58,007 nucleotides of DNA from Actinomadura syzygii (lineage in GTDB: Bacteria; Actinomycetota; Actinomycetes; Streptosporangiales; Streptosporangiaceae), in NCBI RefSeq assembly GCF_008085905.1, contig NZ_VSFF01000023.1, positions 1 to 58,007 on the forward strand, read 5' to 3'. Below the pieces are notes generated by a model, which saw only the letters and a list, made by a program, of their open reading frames with translations, was not told where the DNA came from and ran no database searches. Below, piece by piece: positions 1 through 8,758 of this stretch. Every line of letters begins with the position of its first letter. Within the stretch, counting starts at the first letter, position 1. A program made the position numbers and the translations under genes.

Positions 1-45
1 CGGCCTCCGGAGCCGTGCGCGCAGGTTCGAATCCTGCAGGGGGCG
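1..45 (+). tRNA. tRNA-Arg (anticodon CCG), 3' part only
   Basis: The window opens inside the anticodon stem. CGGC / CTCCGGA loop / GCCG gives anticodon CCG, read as arginine. A short variable loop (GCGC) follows, then a perfect T-arm with stem GCAGG/CCTGC around TTCGAAT, and the 3' acceptor strand AGGGGGC with discriminator G. The 5' half lies outside the window. CCA does not follow the discriminator directly. tRNA-Arg genes are common integration sites for actinobacterial integrative elements, which fits the excisionase-like gene downstream. Confidence 0.88.
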
Positions 46-57
46 CACCACCATCAC

Positions 58-75
58 CAGCGGAAACACCCGCTG
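58..75 (+). terminator. Hairpin just after the tRNA
   Basis: Perfect 6-bp stem CAGCGG/CCGCTG around the loop AAACAC, 12 nt after the tRNA body. No T-tract follows, as is usual in high-GC actinomycetes. It is probably a processing or termination hairpin. Confidence 0.45.
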
Positions 76-652
76 ACCTGCCCGAAGAGATGCGGGAGCC
101 ATCAGACGGTGTAGGCGGCCAAGTGCCGCCGGATGCCGCTGATGGCGACCCGCTGTGGACCCACTGTGGACCGGACATTCACCTATAGCGGGCACCGGCC
201 CCGCAGAGGCCCCGCCGCCACAGGCTGCCGCCCCTTCCTCCTCCGGGAAAGAAGCCAGACGAGAAGGCCGCCCCTTCGCAGGAGCGGAAGTCGACTGTCT
301 TAATAAACGGTGCTCGGTTTGCAACAACCTGCCCCTCCTAGCGTGAACGCTCAGGTGGGTTGCGGGCATCCACAAGCGAGTCCAGTGACAGTGCGTTTGA
401 CAATCTCCTTGCTAACCTCGATTCCGAGAGCAGGTCAGGACAACGGAAATCGGACTTCGACGCTAGCCCGGAGGTCCACATGTCAGACGATTCGCCAGAG
501 GGCCTGGCGCTCATTAGTCCGGAGCGACGTCCCGGGGTTGTCGATCACTCGACAGAGGCAGACAAAGCCAACGAGGATACACACTGTTTCGGCGACTGGC
601 AGAGCAGCGCCAGCAGGTTCCCCTCATGGTGTTGGGCTGCGGATGAGTTGAC
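76..652. other. Gene-poor stretch after the tRNA
   Basis: No recognisable gene. A plus-strand open frame at 360-746 has mixed protein-like composition (acidic, Ser/Asp-rich from about 370 to 640) but weak third-position GC and no known domain. It runs into the next gene in another frame. It could be the decayed 5' neighbour of the excisionase-like gene or an old integrative-element scar. Confidence 0.35.
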
Positions 653-973
653 GTGGACCCGCAAGATTATCCCGCGTGCTCGGGCCGGCCGCCTTTTCAT
701 CTGCATCCGGTCAAGGAAGCGGCGCGCCTTATCGCGGAGGGGGTGACCGAAAGTTGGCTGCGGGAGAAAGCACGTCTGCGGGAGACCCCGCATTGTCTAC
801 TGGCGGGGAAGTACATGTTCTCCGACAAGCACCTTCGCGAGATAGTGGCGCTGTTCGAGTGCCAGCCAGTGCCCCCGAACAACGCCCAACAGCGAAAGCA
901 ATCTCCCACTCCGCCCGCCGGGACGGCTCCTTTTACGGCGCGTCGTCCGCAACGAAGGCCAACCCAGGAATGA
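653..973 (+). CDS. Small helix-turn-helix protein, excisionase/MerR-like
   Basis: A 106-residue protein starting with GTG, the first start after the in-frame stop at 644. GGATGAG lies about 5 nt upstream as a weak ribosome site. Residues about 18-60 carry a pattern typical of excisionase-like winged HTH proteins of actinobacterial mobile elements: a helix VKEAARLI, the recognition segment VTESWLREKA, a His-containing turn, then KYMFSDKHLREIVALF. The tail is low-complexity, Pro/Arg/Gln-rich. Such proteins normally sit next to an integrase and replication gene; none is visible here. Together with the tRNA-Arg end at the window edge this suggests a remnant of an integrated element. The family assignment comes from motif resemblance only. 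Confidence 0.6.
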   Translation: MDPQDYPACSGRPPFHLHPVKEAARLIAEGVTESWLREKARLRETPHCLLAGKYMFSDKHLREIVALFECQPVPPNNAQQRKQSPTPPAGTAPFTARRPQRRPTQE

Positions 974-1435
974 ACATCGTTCGCAGGTAAGCCGATTCGC
1001 CGCCTTTCCAGACCCGTTTCAGTCACAGGTCATAGAACACATGCGCTCCTTACGGCTCATCAACGACGGAACTCAAGCCTCCAGAGGGGCATCCGGACCC
1101 GATCACAACGAGGTCTTGGCCGCTCGGCGGGTGGTTCTGACGTCCTAAGCGAACGTCCGGGCTCCAGTCCCTTGACACCGACCACACGACTTGACGCGGC
1201 ACCGGGACTAACCCTGGCGCGAGGGCAGACGACAACGATCGCAGTGAGCACCGCTCGGACGATGTGGCGGGAGGCCGCCGCGTCCGGACGGCCGTGCTCG
1301 CAGGGCGGTGAAGGTATTCCGCGCGAGTCGGTCTGCTGGTTAGATTTCACCTGGAGCTGCTACAAGTGTAGTAGCGATGTGCGTCCGCCCTGTCCGTCGC
1401 ATGACGGTAGCGACGACAACAGAAGAGAGGGACTC
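974..1435. other. Intergenic region upstream of the Spo0M-like gene
   Basis: No convincing gene. It contains TTGAC-type hexamers near 1171-1195 and a TACA-N2-TGTA palindrome near 1371 (listed separately). The AGAGAGG ribosome site of the next gene lies at its end. Confidence 0.4.
1370..1381. promoter_or_regulatory. BlaI/CopY-like operator candidate
   Basis: Inverted repeat CTACA-AG-TGTAG, about 55 nt before the Spo0M-like start. The core TACA-N2-TGTA matches the half-site layout recalled for BlaI/MecI/CopY repressors. No such repressor gene is in the window. Confidence 0.35.
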
Positions 1436-2581
1436 ATGGGCTTCAGACGGCTATTTGGCGCCTTCGGTGTTGGCGGCCTTTCAGTCGAGACCGTGCTTGC
1501 TACCTCACAGGCCCGGCCTGGTGACTATCTGGCCGGTGAGGTCCGGATAGCGGGCGGGGGTCAGGACGTCGTTATTCACCAGGTGGCGCTCAGTCTGGTA
1601 ACTCGCGCTGAGGACGAGCACAGTGACAACGAGTTCAGCGGTATCCGCGAGTTCTACCGGGGCGCGATCACAGGCGCGTTCGTCCTAGGGGCGGGTCAGC
1701 GTCAAGCCATCCCGTTCCAGATGCCGTTGCCGTGGGAACTGCCTGCGACCGAGGTGTACGGGCAGCACCTTCACGGGATGGTGATGGGCGTCAGCACGGA
1801 ACTGGAGGTCGCGGGAGCGGTGGACTCCGGCGATCTCGACGCGATCTCGGTGAGTCCGCTGCCCTCCCAGCAGCGGGTCCTGGACGCATTCGGCGCCCTC
1901 GGGTTCGGGTTCAAGAACGCCGACGTGGAGGAGGGCCGCGTCGCCGGTGTCCATCAGGAGCTTCCCTTCTACCAGGAGATCGAGTTCTACGCTCCGCCGC
2001 AGTACAGCGGCCAGGTGAACGAGGTGGAGCTTACTTTTGTGACCGATCCGGGCGGCTTGGTGGTGATCCTGGAGGCGGATCGGCGCGGAAACATGTTCTC
2101 CGAAGGCGACGATGTTTTCGGTCGTTTCCACGTCACCCACGAGGAGGCGTTGCACACCGCCTGGGAACACGAGTTGAAGAGATGGCTGGGAGCCGTTGCC
2201 GGGCATCTGCATGGCGGCCACGGCTTCGCGCACCGTGTCCCGCACGATGCATACGGGCACCACGCCGGTCACCACGGTGAACACTCCAATGGGCACGGAC
2301 CGGGCTGGGGTGGAGTGGCCGCTGGGGTGGTAGGCGGGGCGGCGGCCGGATTCGTGGCGGGCGCCGTCGTCAACGAAATGCTCGACGGTGACGATCAGGA
2401 TGACGAGGAGCCGTCGGTCGGTGACGTGTTCGCCGATGCGGCCGATGACGCCGTCCAGGATGCTTATCAGCAGGTCGCGTACGAACAGGCCTACGAGGCC
2501 GCGTATCAGAATGCCTATGAGGAGACGCAGGAGGACTCCGCGCAATCCTTCGGCAGCGAGGTTTTCGAGAGCGAGGACTAG
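1436..2581 (+). CDS. Spo0M-family (SpoOM, arrestin-like) protein
   Basis: A 381-residue protein. ATG 1436 is preceded by AGAGAGG at a 5-nt spacing, so the longer open frame upstream was not used. Residues 1 to about 255 match the Spo0M (sporulation-control) family, with an arrestin-like beta-sandwich fold (start MGFRRLFGAFGVGG; central PLPWELP and FYAPPQYSG-type segments). A His/Gly-rich spacer follows at about 258-300, then a Gly/Ala hydrophobic stretch at 300-320, and an acidic Tyr/Gln-rich tail with a repeated AYxxAY pattern. Spo0M proteins influence sporulation and morphology in Bacillus and are widespread in actinomycetes; the molecular role is unclear. The gene stands alone, with a possible BlaI-type operator upstream. 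The tail is family-atypical and probably disordered. Confidence 0.85.
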   Translation: MGFRRLFGAFGVGGLSVETVLATSQARPGDYLAGEVRIAGGGQDVVIHQVALSLVTRAEDEHSDNEFSGIREFYRGAITGAFVLGAGQRQAIPFQMPLPWELPATEVYGQHLHGMVMGVSTELEVAGAVDSGDLDAISVSPLPSQQRVLDAFGALGFGFKNADVEEGRVAGVHQELPFYQEIEFYAPPQYSGQVNEVELTFVTDPGGLVVILEADRRGNMFSEGDDVFGRFHVTHEEALHTAWEHELKRWLGAVAGHLHGGHGFAHRVPHDAYGHHAGHHGEHSNGHGPGWGGVAAGVVGGAAAGFVAGAVVNEMLDGDDQDDEEPSVGDVFADAADDAVQDAYQQVAYEQAYEAAYQNAYEETQEDSAQSFGSEVFESED

Positions 2582-2614
2582 ACAGCGGCACGGCCCACCG
2601 GCGACGTTCGTTGG

Positions 2615-2911
2615 TCAGCGCGGGCTTTGCGTGGCGCGCGTGATGATCCATTCGGTAGTGCGCCGGGTGTGGCTGATCCGGCGTTCCAGCCGTGTCCGGC
2701 GTACGGGTCGCCGGGCTGCAGGGTGGCGGCTCGGCATCTGTTCGTGGTGGGCGGCGGTGCGGGCGGTCTCGCTGAATCTGGTCGCCGCTTCGGCCAATGC
2801 GGCCAGTCGGTGCTGTTCCGAGTGCGGGTCGGCGGCCTCAAGCACGCGCGCGTACAGCGCTTCGAGTTCGGCCATTTGCACGCCCAGCCGCAATAGCCGG
2901 TTTTCGTCCAT
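2615..2911 (-). CDS. Small Arg-rich helical protein of unknown function
   Basis: A 98-residue product from ATG 2911. A GAGGAG motif abuts the start, which is tighter than usual spacing. The N-terminal half is amphipathic helix (LLRLGVQMAELEALYARVLEAA) and the C-terminal half is Arg/Thr-rich. It lies directly downstream of the CASTOR/POLLUX pseudogene on the same strand. The reading frame continues upstream without a stop, so an earlier start or a former fusion is possible. It may be the last intact piece of a decaying operon. No family is recognised. Confidence 0.35.
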   Translation of the reverse strand: MDENRLLRLGVQMAELEALYARVLEAADPHSEQHRLAALAEAATRFSETARTAAHHEQMPSRHPAARRPVRRTRLERRISHTRRTTEWIITRATQSPR

Positions 2912-2993
2912 CTCCTCGTCGCTCCGGGCAAGGCGTCTGCTGGATTGTGCGTCTTCGGCTTCCAGGTTGACGGCCTTCTGCTCGGGAGGGCCG

Positions 2994-4200
2994 TCATTTC
3001 TCGGCCAGGACGATGACGCGGTCGGCAGCCGAGAAGTTGAGCAGCGCGGACTTGTCAAGGTTGTGGACCACGCCATAGGACGGGGGGGTGTGGAAGGAAG
3101 TTCGGAGGCGGTAGCCGAGCGCGGTCTCGCCGCGGCGGCGGGCGGCTTCGATGACGGTGGCGAAGTTGGCGGGCGTGCCGGGCTTGAGGTAGTCGGAGGC
3201 GGGTTTGAGGTAGATCTCCGAGCCGGTGGGGTCGAGCAGGTCGGCGAAAACGTGGAACAGGTGTCGGTTCTCGCTGAGCTGGGTGAGCATCAGGCTGATC
3301 AGCTCGTCGCTGACCACGAAGTCGTCGGCTTTGGTGACTTGGGCGATCTCCCGGTTGGCGTCGCACGGGCGTCGGCGTGGTCGGGGTCCTGGTCTTCGTC
3401 GGACAGGACGATGAGGTGCTTGCAGGAGCCGACGTCCAGGGTTTCGAGCTGGGTGCGGTTGGTGCTGTCGCAAGTCGTGTGGCCGACGGTGAGATTGGTC
3501 AGCCGCGGCAGGGCGTCGCGCGGGTCCTGGCCCAAGGCGGCGATGTCCAGGCGGGAGCCGGGTTCGACGAAGTCGTCCAGCAGGTCGTCGCCGGTGGCGA
3601 TGACGGTTTCCATGGCCGGGTTCATCGTCACCGTGCCGTCGGCGTGCCAGAGGCCGACCGGGATGCCGAGTTCATAGGCGTTCAGCGCCTGGCCGTAGGT
3701 GGTGCCGGTCAGGGACGGTTCGGGGCGGATATGGAACTCGTGGCCCTCGAAGTCCAGCAGGTCGGTGTAGACGGTGGACAGGCCGGACTGGCGGTGTGAC
3801 TGGACGATGAGGCGGATGGCGATGTCGTCGGCGTCGATGACGCGGGCGAGCGGGCCGCCGGCCAGCCGCGCCGCGGGCAGGCTGGCGGTGTTGTGCACGG
3901 CGCCGACCACGTGTGGCCGACGTCCATTTCCAGGTCCGCGCGCCCAGTGACGGCAGGACCTTGATCACGTCGGTGTCGGGGTCGGCGACCGGCGGCGAGA
4001 TGACCATGATGGAGCAGGAGGTGTCCGGGCTGACCAGGCCGAGGTCGGCGACCTTGAGCGGGTTGCCGCGGCGGCAGACCATCCGGGCCGGTGTCGCCGA
4101 GGCGGGCGCGGATAGCGTCCTCCATTTCGACCTTGTCGCGGTCGGCCAGGATCGCCACGCAGGAGCGGCGCTCGCTCAGGTTGGCCTCGACGAGCTCGGG
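2994..4200 (-). pseudogene. CASTOR/POLLUX-type ion-channel gene, truncated and frameshifted
   Basis: Minus-strand homology to the C-terminal TrkA-N/RCK-like part of CASTOR/POLLUX-related putative ion channels is spread over at least four reading frames. In gene order: about 4200-4110 (ELVEANLSERRSCVAIL, then DKVEMEDAI), about 4080-3940 (RRGNPLKVADLGLVSPDTS), about 3910-3370 (VGAVHNTASLPAARLAGG through KHLIVLSDEDQDPDHADA), and about 3360-2994 (NREIAQVTKADDFVVSDEL, ending DRVIVLAEK). The N-terminal membrane half is missing, cut at about 4200 where the PAP2 gene's 3' end begins. Several short deletions at the frame junctions exclude one sequencing error as the explanation. The gene is clearly dead. 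Confidence 0.8.
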
Positions 4201-4988
4201 TCATCGCTCGGGTCGTCGGGGGCGTGTCGGCGGGACCGGACGCGCCATGGGCTGTCGCCGCGGAAGAGCCCCAGTCCCAGGGCCAGGATGATCAAGCCGA
4301 TGATGCCGTCCAGCCAGTAGTGGTTGCCGGTCACCACGACGGTGTAGGTCATCAGCAGCGGGTGCGCCACGATGATCCACCGCCACCGGCTGCGCGCGAT
4401 CGCCACGACCGTGATCGCGAAGAGGAACGACCATCCGACGTGCATCGAGGGCATGGCGGCGTACTGGTTGAACAGGCCGTGGTTCTCGTACGAGCCGCCG
4501 TACACGGCGTGGCCGAAGACCTGCGCGGTGTCGGTCATCCCAAGGTCGGGGCGCATCCGCGGCGGCGCCAGCGGGTAGACGAAGTGTCCCACGAGCTCCA
4601 GGCCGGTGATGAGGACGATCACCCGGCGGAACCAGCCGAAGCGCTCCGGGTGCCACAGCAGCAGCCAGGCGCAGATGATCACGAAGTCGGTGAGGTGGAC
4701 GTACTTGTAGTAGAGATCCGCCGCGCGGATTCCGGGCTCCCACTGCAGCGCCCACCGCTGCAACGACGCCTCGCTCGGGATACGCAGCCACCGCTCGACG
4801 TGCCAGACGTCGTCGGAGTTCGCGAACGCGCGGCCGATGTGCCGCCCGGCGACCGCCCGGCCGAGGGTGTAGACCATCCAGAGCGCGGCGAGGATCAGCC
4901 CGTGCCGCAGGGCGTGCCGCCAGGTCGCCCAGGAGCGCGGCGACGGCATCGGGCCGACCGGCGCGCCCGCGTCGTCATCGGACGTCAC
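4176..4988 (-). CDS. Inositol-phosphotransferase Aur1/Ipt1-like PAP2-superfamily membrane protein
   Basis: 270 residues, GTG start. It has about five to six membrane segments, beginning near residues 28-45. The PAP2/Aur1 signature blocks are present: MPSMHVGW (about residue 178) and GNHYWLDGI (about residue 222), supplying the catalytic His/His/Asp set. Members act on lipid phosphates or transfer phospho-inositol groups at the cytoplasmic membrane; the substrate here is unknown. The 3' end overlaps the truncated channel pseudogene by about 25 bp, so the last residues (Asp/Ser/Pro-rich) were probably acquired at a recombination junction. It is divergent from the DegT operon. Confidence 0.85.
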   Translation of the reverse strand: MTSDDDAGAPVGPMPSPRSWATWRHALRHGLILAALWMVYTLGRAVAGRHIGRAFANSDDVWHVERWLRIPSEASLQRWALQWEPGIRAADLYYKYVHLTDFVIICAWLLLWHPERFGWFRRVIVLITGLELVGHFVYPLAPPRMRPDLGMTDTAQVFGHAVYGGSYENHGLFNQYAAMPSMHVGWSFLFAITVVAIARSRWRWIIVAHPLLMTYTVVVTGNHYWLDGIIGLIILALGLGLFRGDSPWRVRSRRHAPDDPSDDPSSSRPT

Positions 4989-5060
4989 GAGATGATCTTA
5001 CGCCGGGCCCGCGACACGCGCCCTAGCATGCGCGGAGAAGCGCCGCCTCACTTCCCACTG

Positions 5061-5093
5061 AAAGATCAGTAAACTTTGCGAAAGATCAGTAAA
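5061..5093 (+). promoter_or_regulatory. Two 13-bp direct repeats, operator candidate for the DegT operon
   Basis: AAAGATCAGTAAA occurs exactly twice, at 5061-5073 and 5081-5093, 20 bp start to start (about two helical turns). It lies 42-74 nt before the DegT start and is strikingly AT-rich for this genome. The second copy overlaps a small inverted repeat, AAGAT...ATCTT. It is a likely binding site for a dimeric regulator controlling the operon and perhaps the divergent PAP2 gene. Confidence 0.55.
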
Positions 5094-5134
5094 ATCTTGT
5101 GGATCATGGTCATTGGAGGATGCGGAGGCGCTCC

Positions 5135-6352
5135 ATGGCAGGTCCAGGGGCTTATGTGTTCGGCGACGAGGAGAGGCGCGAGGTCGAGGACGTCCTCAGA
5201 GGCGGGCACCTTTCCCGGTACGGTTCCGGCGACGACCCCGGCTTCACCCAGAAGGTCCACAGCCTGGAACGCGAGTTCGCCGCGCACTGCGGCGTCGCGC
5301 ACGCCGTGGCGACGAGTTCGGGGACCGGCGCCCTGCTCATCTCGCTGCTCGCCGCGGGCATCGGTCCCGGCGACGAGGTCCTGGTCCCGGGCTTCACCTA
5401 CGTCGCGACCATGGGCGCCGTCGTGCACGCCCGCGCGGTGCCGGTCCTGGTCGAGGTCGACGAGTCGCTGACGATGGACCCCGAGGACCTGCGCCGCAAG
5501 ATCACCCCGCGCACCCGGGCCGTGCTCGTCGTGCACATGCTGGGCAACCCGTGCGACATGCGCTCGATCCTCAAGATCGTCGAGGATCACGACCTCGTCC
5601 TGATCGAGGACGCCTGCCAGGCCGGCGGCGGCTCCTACGAGGGCCGGGCACTCGGGTCCTTCGGGGCCCTCGGCGCGTTCTCGTTCAACCGGTACAAGAT
5701 GATGACGGCCGGCGACGGGGGCATTGTGGTCACCGACGATCAGGGGCTCTACGAGCGGGCGTTCGCCCTGCACGACCAGGGCCACATCCCGCTGCGGAGC
5801 GGCGGCAAGATGGCCGGTCACGCCCGCAGCCTGATCGGGCTCAACTTCAAGATGAACGAGCTGACCGGTGCCGTCGCGCTCGCCCAACTGCGCAAGGTGG
5901 ACCAGATCGTCGCGACCCTGCGGGAGAAGAAGGCGACTCTGCGAGGGCGCATCCCCGACCTGCCCGGCGTGCGCGCCCGGGTGCTCAACGACCCGGCCGG
6001 GGACTGCGGCTCGCTGCTGACCTACCTGTTCGACGACCGTTCGCACGCCGAAGCGGTGGCCGAGCGCCTCGGCGTGCGCACCGTGGCCGCATCCGGCTGG
6101 CACGTGTACGGGCTGATGGACCAGATCGTCGAGCACAAGACCCCCGTGCCAGGCTGGTCGGAGCCGGCCCGGTACGCCCAGCCCGGCGACCTGCCGCGCA
6201 CCGACGACATCCTCGGCCGCGCCGTCAACATCAGCGTCGGGGTCGTCGACACCGGCATCGGCGCCGGGTTCGGCATCAACATCAACTCCTCGGACGCCGA
6301 GATCACCTCGGTCGCCGAGCGGTTCACCGCCGCCTGCACGGCGGCCGCGTGA
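5135..6352 (+). CDS. DegT/DnrJ/EryC1/StrS-family PLP aminotransferase
   Basis: 405 residues. ATG 5135 was chosen because GGAGG lies 6 nt upstream; an earlier ATG at 5099 lacks a site. It is a fold-type I PLP enzyme. The aspartate that contacts PLP nitrogen is in IEDACQA (about D159), and the Schiff-base lysine is in FNRYKMM (about K188), followed by TAGDGG. The family transaminates keto-sugars, cyclitols or related ketones in sugar-nucleotide and natural-product pathways. Its stop overlaps the GTG of the Gfo/Idh/MocA oxidoreductase (GTGA), so the two are coupled. A dehydrogenase plus DegT pair is the classic way to make an amino-sugar or aminocyclitol. The substrate cannot be told from sequence. 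Confidence 0.9.
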   Translation: MAGPGAYVFGDEERREVEDVLRGGHLSRYGSGDDPGFTQKVHSLEREFAAHCGVAHAVATSSGTGALLISLLAAGIGPGDEVLVPGFTYVATMGAVVHARAVPVLVEVDESLTMDPEDLRRKITPRTRAVLVVHMLGNPCDMRSILKIVEDHDLVLIEDACQAGGGSYEGRALGSFGALGAFSFNRYKMMTAGDGGIVVTDDQGLYERAFALHDQGHIPLRSGGKMAGHARSLIGLNFKMNELTGAVALAQLRKVDQIVATLREKKATLRGRIPDLPGVRARVLNDPAGDCGSLLTYLFDDRSHAEAVAERLGVRTVAASGWHVYGLMDQIVEHKTPVPGWSEPARYAQPGDLPRTDDILGRAVNISVGVVDTGIGAGFGININSSDAEITSVAERFTAACTAAA

Positions 6353-7535
6353 GCGCGCCCGGCGCCGCCCCGGCCACGCCCGTGTCCCGGCCGGTGCGGC
6401 TCGGCCTGATCGGGCACGGCAGACTCGGCGCCGTCCACGCCCGGCACATCGCCGCCTGCCCGGACACCGAACTCGCCGCCGTGTGCGACACCGAACCCGC
6501 CGCGCTGGCGGCGGCCGCCGCCGAGCACGGCGTCCCGGTCGCCACCGACCTCGACGGCTTCCTCGCCATGCCGTTCGACGGCGTCGTCATCGCCTCCAGC
6601 ACGCAGGCGCACGCCGGCACATCCTGGCCGCCGCCCGCGCGGGCAAGGCGATCTTCGTGGAGAAGCCCGTCTGCCTGACCCTCCAGGACACCGACGAGGT
6701 GCTCCAGGAGGTCGTGGACGCGGGCGCGCCGTTCCAGATCGGTTTCCAGCGCCGCTGGGACTCCCGCTACCGGCACGCCAAGCGGATCATCGACTCCGGC
6801 GGCATCGGCGAACCCGTCCTGTTCAAGACGCACGGACGCGATCCCGACGCCTCCAACCCGGCGAACTGGGGCCTCGACCGCAACGGCGGGCTGTTCCTCA
6901 ACTGCGCGATCCACGACTTCGACGCCGCCCGGTTCCTGCTCGGACGCGAGGTGCGCGCCGTCACCGCGACCGGCGCGGCGCTGGTCCACAAGGGCCTGCG
7001 GGACAAGGGCGACATCGACACCTGCTCGACCACCCTGCACTTCGACGGCGACACGATGGCACTGACCGAGTGGAGCCGCTACGCCACCTACGGCTACGAC
7101 ATCGCGATGGAGGTCGTCGGCACCGAGGGCATGGTGCAGTTCGGCCGCGAACGCGGCGAGGCGGTGCTGGTCCGGCCGTCGACCCGGGACGGGGCCTCCG
7201 TCTTCGACGTGTTCGGCGACGCCTACCGCAACTCCGTCGAGGCGTTCGCGGCGTCCATCGCCGACGGGACGCCGGCCTCGCCGGGAGTGGAGGACGCTCG
7301 GACGGCCCTGCACATCGCGCTCGCCGCCCGGCGCTCGTTCGAGACGGGGCGGAGCGTGCCGGTGGAGGCCCTGCCGCCGCTGACCCGCGGAGGTGCGGCG
7401 GTCCCCCAGCCGCCGCGCGGGATCCACCCGCCCGAAGTCCTGGCGCGGAGGCAAGACGGCCAGGCCGGAAACGGTGCGTATCCTCGGCCTGACGACGGGC
7501 GGACGGCCGTGCCACTGACGGACGGTGGAGGATGA
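6349..7535 (+). pseudogene. Gfo/Idh/MocA-family oxidoreductase, interrupted by a frameshift
   Basis: It starts at GTG 6349, overlapping the DegT stop. The first about 90 residues (Rossmann motif GLIGHGRLG, then VVIASSTQAHAG) are read from 6349 to about 6617. The rest, starting HILAAARAGKAIFVEKPV, is read in another frame to the stop at 7535. One missing base near 6617 would restore a normal protein of about 395 residues with the EKP dinucleotide/catalytic motif and C-terminal sheet domain. The family oxidises or reduces cyclic polyols and sugars with NAD(P). The downstream frame is well conserved, so this is either a very recent lesion or a one-base sequencing error. Beyond about residue 340 the C-terminal tail is Pro/Gly-rich and atypical. 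Confidence 0.8.
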
Positions 7536-7616
7536 GGCGCGAGCACGAAGCGGCGTCATGACCGGGCGCGCCGGGAAAGCCAGCGGGCAGTGCGGCCCGG
7601 TCACGAGGGTGGTCTC

Positions 7617-8555
7617 GTGACCGGCTTGGCCGCCCTGATCGCCGTCGCGTCCGGTGGCTGTTTCGCGCTCAGCGCCGCCCTGCAGCATCACGCCGCGCAC
7701 CGGGAGGCCCGCCGCGTCGCCCGGGCGCCACGCACGCTGGACCCGCGCCTGCTGGCTCGCCTGGCACGGCGGCCGCTGTGGCTGGGCGGGCGGCTGGCCG
7801 CCGTCCTCGGCGTCGTCCTGCAGGCACTGGCCCTGCGCGCCGCGCCGCTGTCCCTCGTGCAGCCGCTGCTGATGATCGGCCTGGCTCTGTGCGTCGTGCT
7901 CGAACCCCGGCTCGGCGGCGACCGCGCCGACCGCCGCACCCTCGGGGCCGCCCTGCTGGCCACCAGCGGCCTGACGGTCTTCATGATCGTCGCCGAGCCC
8001 GCCGCAGGCGACCACACACCCACGGCGACCACGATGGGCGCCGTGGCGGGAGCGTGCGCGCTGACGATCATCGGCTGCCTGGCCGCGGCCCGACGCCGCC
8101 CCGACGCCGCGGGCGCCGCGCTCGGCACCGCCACCGGCATCGCGTTCGGGCTTACCGCCGCCGTGCTCAAGGCGGGCGCCGGGACCTTCGACGACCCGGT
8201 CGCGCTCGTGACGAACTGGGCGCCCTACGCCTACCTCGCCTGCGCCGCCGCGGCCCTGCTGCTCAACCAGAACGCCTTCCTGACCGGCTCGCTCACCGCC
8301 CCGCTGACCGCGATCACCCTGAGCGAGCCGCTGACGGCCCTGCTCATCGGCCTGACCGCCTTCCACGAACACCTCGACGTCACCGTCCCGCGAGCGGTGC
8401 TCATGCTGGCCGGAGCCGCCGCGATGGCCTCCGGCGTCCACCGCCTCGCCGGGACCCGCACCGCCGCAACGCCCTCACCAGCGCCCGCCGACACCGTCGC
8501 GACCGCCGCACCCGACCGGATCAAAGTCCACCCGGTATCCCTCCACAAGCCGTGA
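7617..8555 (+). CDS. DMT-superfamily (EamA/NIPA-like) transporter
   Basis: About 312 residues from GTG 7617, with GAGGGTGG 5-8 nt upstream; a GTG at 7590 is an alternative. It has nine to ten short hydrophobic segments in the two-half arrangement of drug/metabolite transporters, for example around LSLVQPLLMIGLALCVVLEP and LTAITLSEPLTALLIGL. The cytoplasmic tail is Ala/Pro/Thr-rich. It lies 81 nt after the oxidoreductase on the same strand and may be co-transcribed, as an exporter or importer for the product of the DegT/MocA pair. That role is inference. Confidence 0.8.
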   Translation: MTGLAALIAVASGGCFALSAALQHHAAHREARRVARAPRTLDPRLLARLARRPLWLGGRLAAVLGVVLQALALRAAPLSLVQPLLMIGLALCVVLEPRLGGDRADRRTLGAALLATSGLTVFMIVAEPAAGDHTPTATTMGAVAGACALTIIGCLAAARRRPDAAGAALGTATGIAFGLTAAVLKAGAGTFDDPVALVTNWAPYAYLACAAAALLLNQNAFLTGSLTAPLTAITLSEPLTALLIGLTAFHEHLDVTVPRAVLMLAGAAAMASGVHRLAGTRTAATPSPAPADTVATAAPDRIKVHPVSLHKP

Positions 8556-8758
8556 GGGTGGTCCGCCGCGGCGGCACCGTGACCACCCATGCGGCTGCCC
8601 ACAGGCGCATGGCCGGGTCATCCCAGAGCTGACGGACGCGCCGGATCAGCGCCTGAGCGTCATGTCCCCCTCGCCATCTCCACGACCAAGCCGGACAAGC
8701 GCGTCAGAGCCAACTGGCTGAGCTCACTCACAGCACTGCCGGCGGAGACACCGCGCGG

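Noticed and set aside
6324..8441. 705-codon minus-strand frame across the oxidoreductase and DMT genes
   Set aside because: Low-complexity Gly/Arg/Gln product, no start context, antisense to recognised genes.
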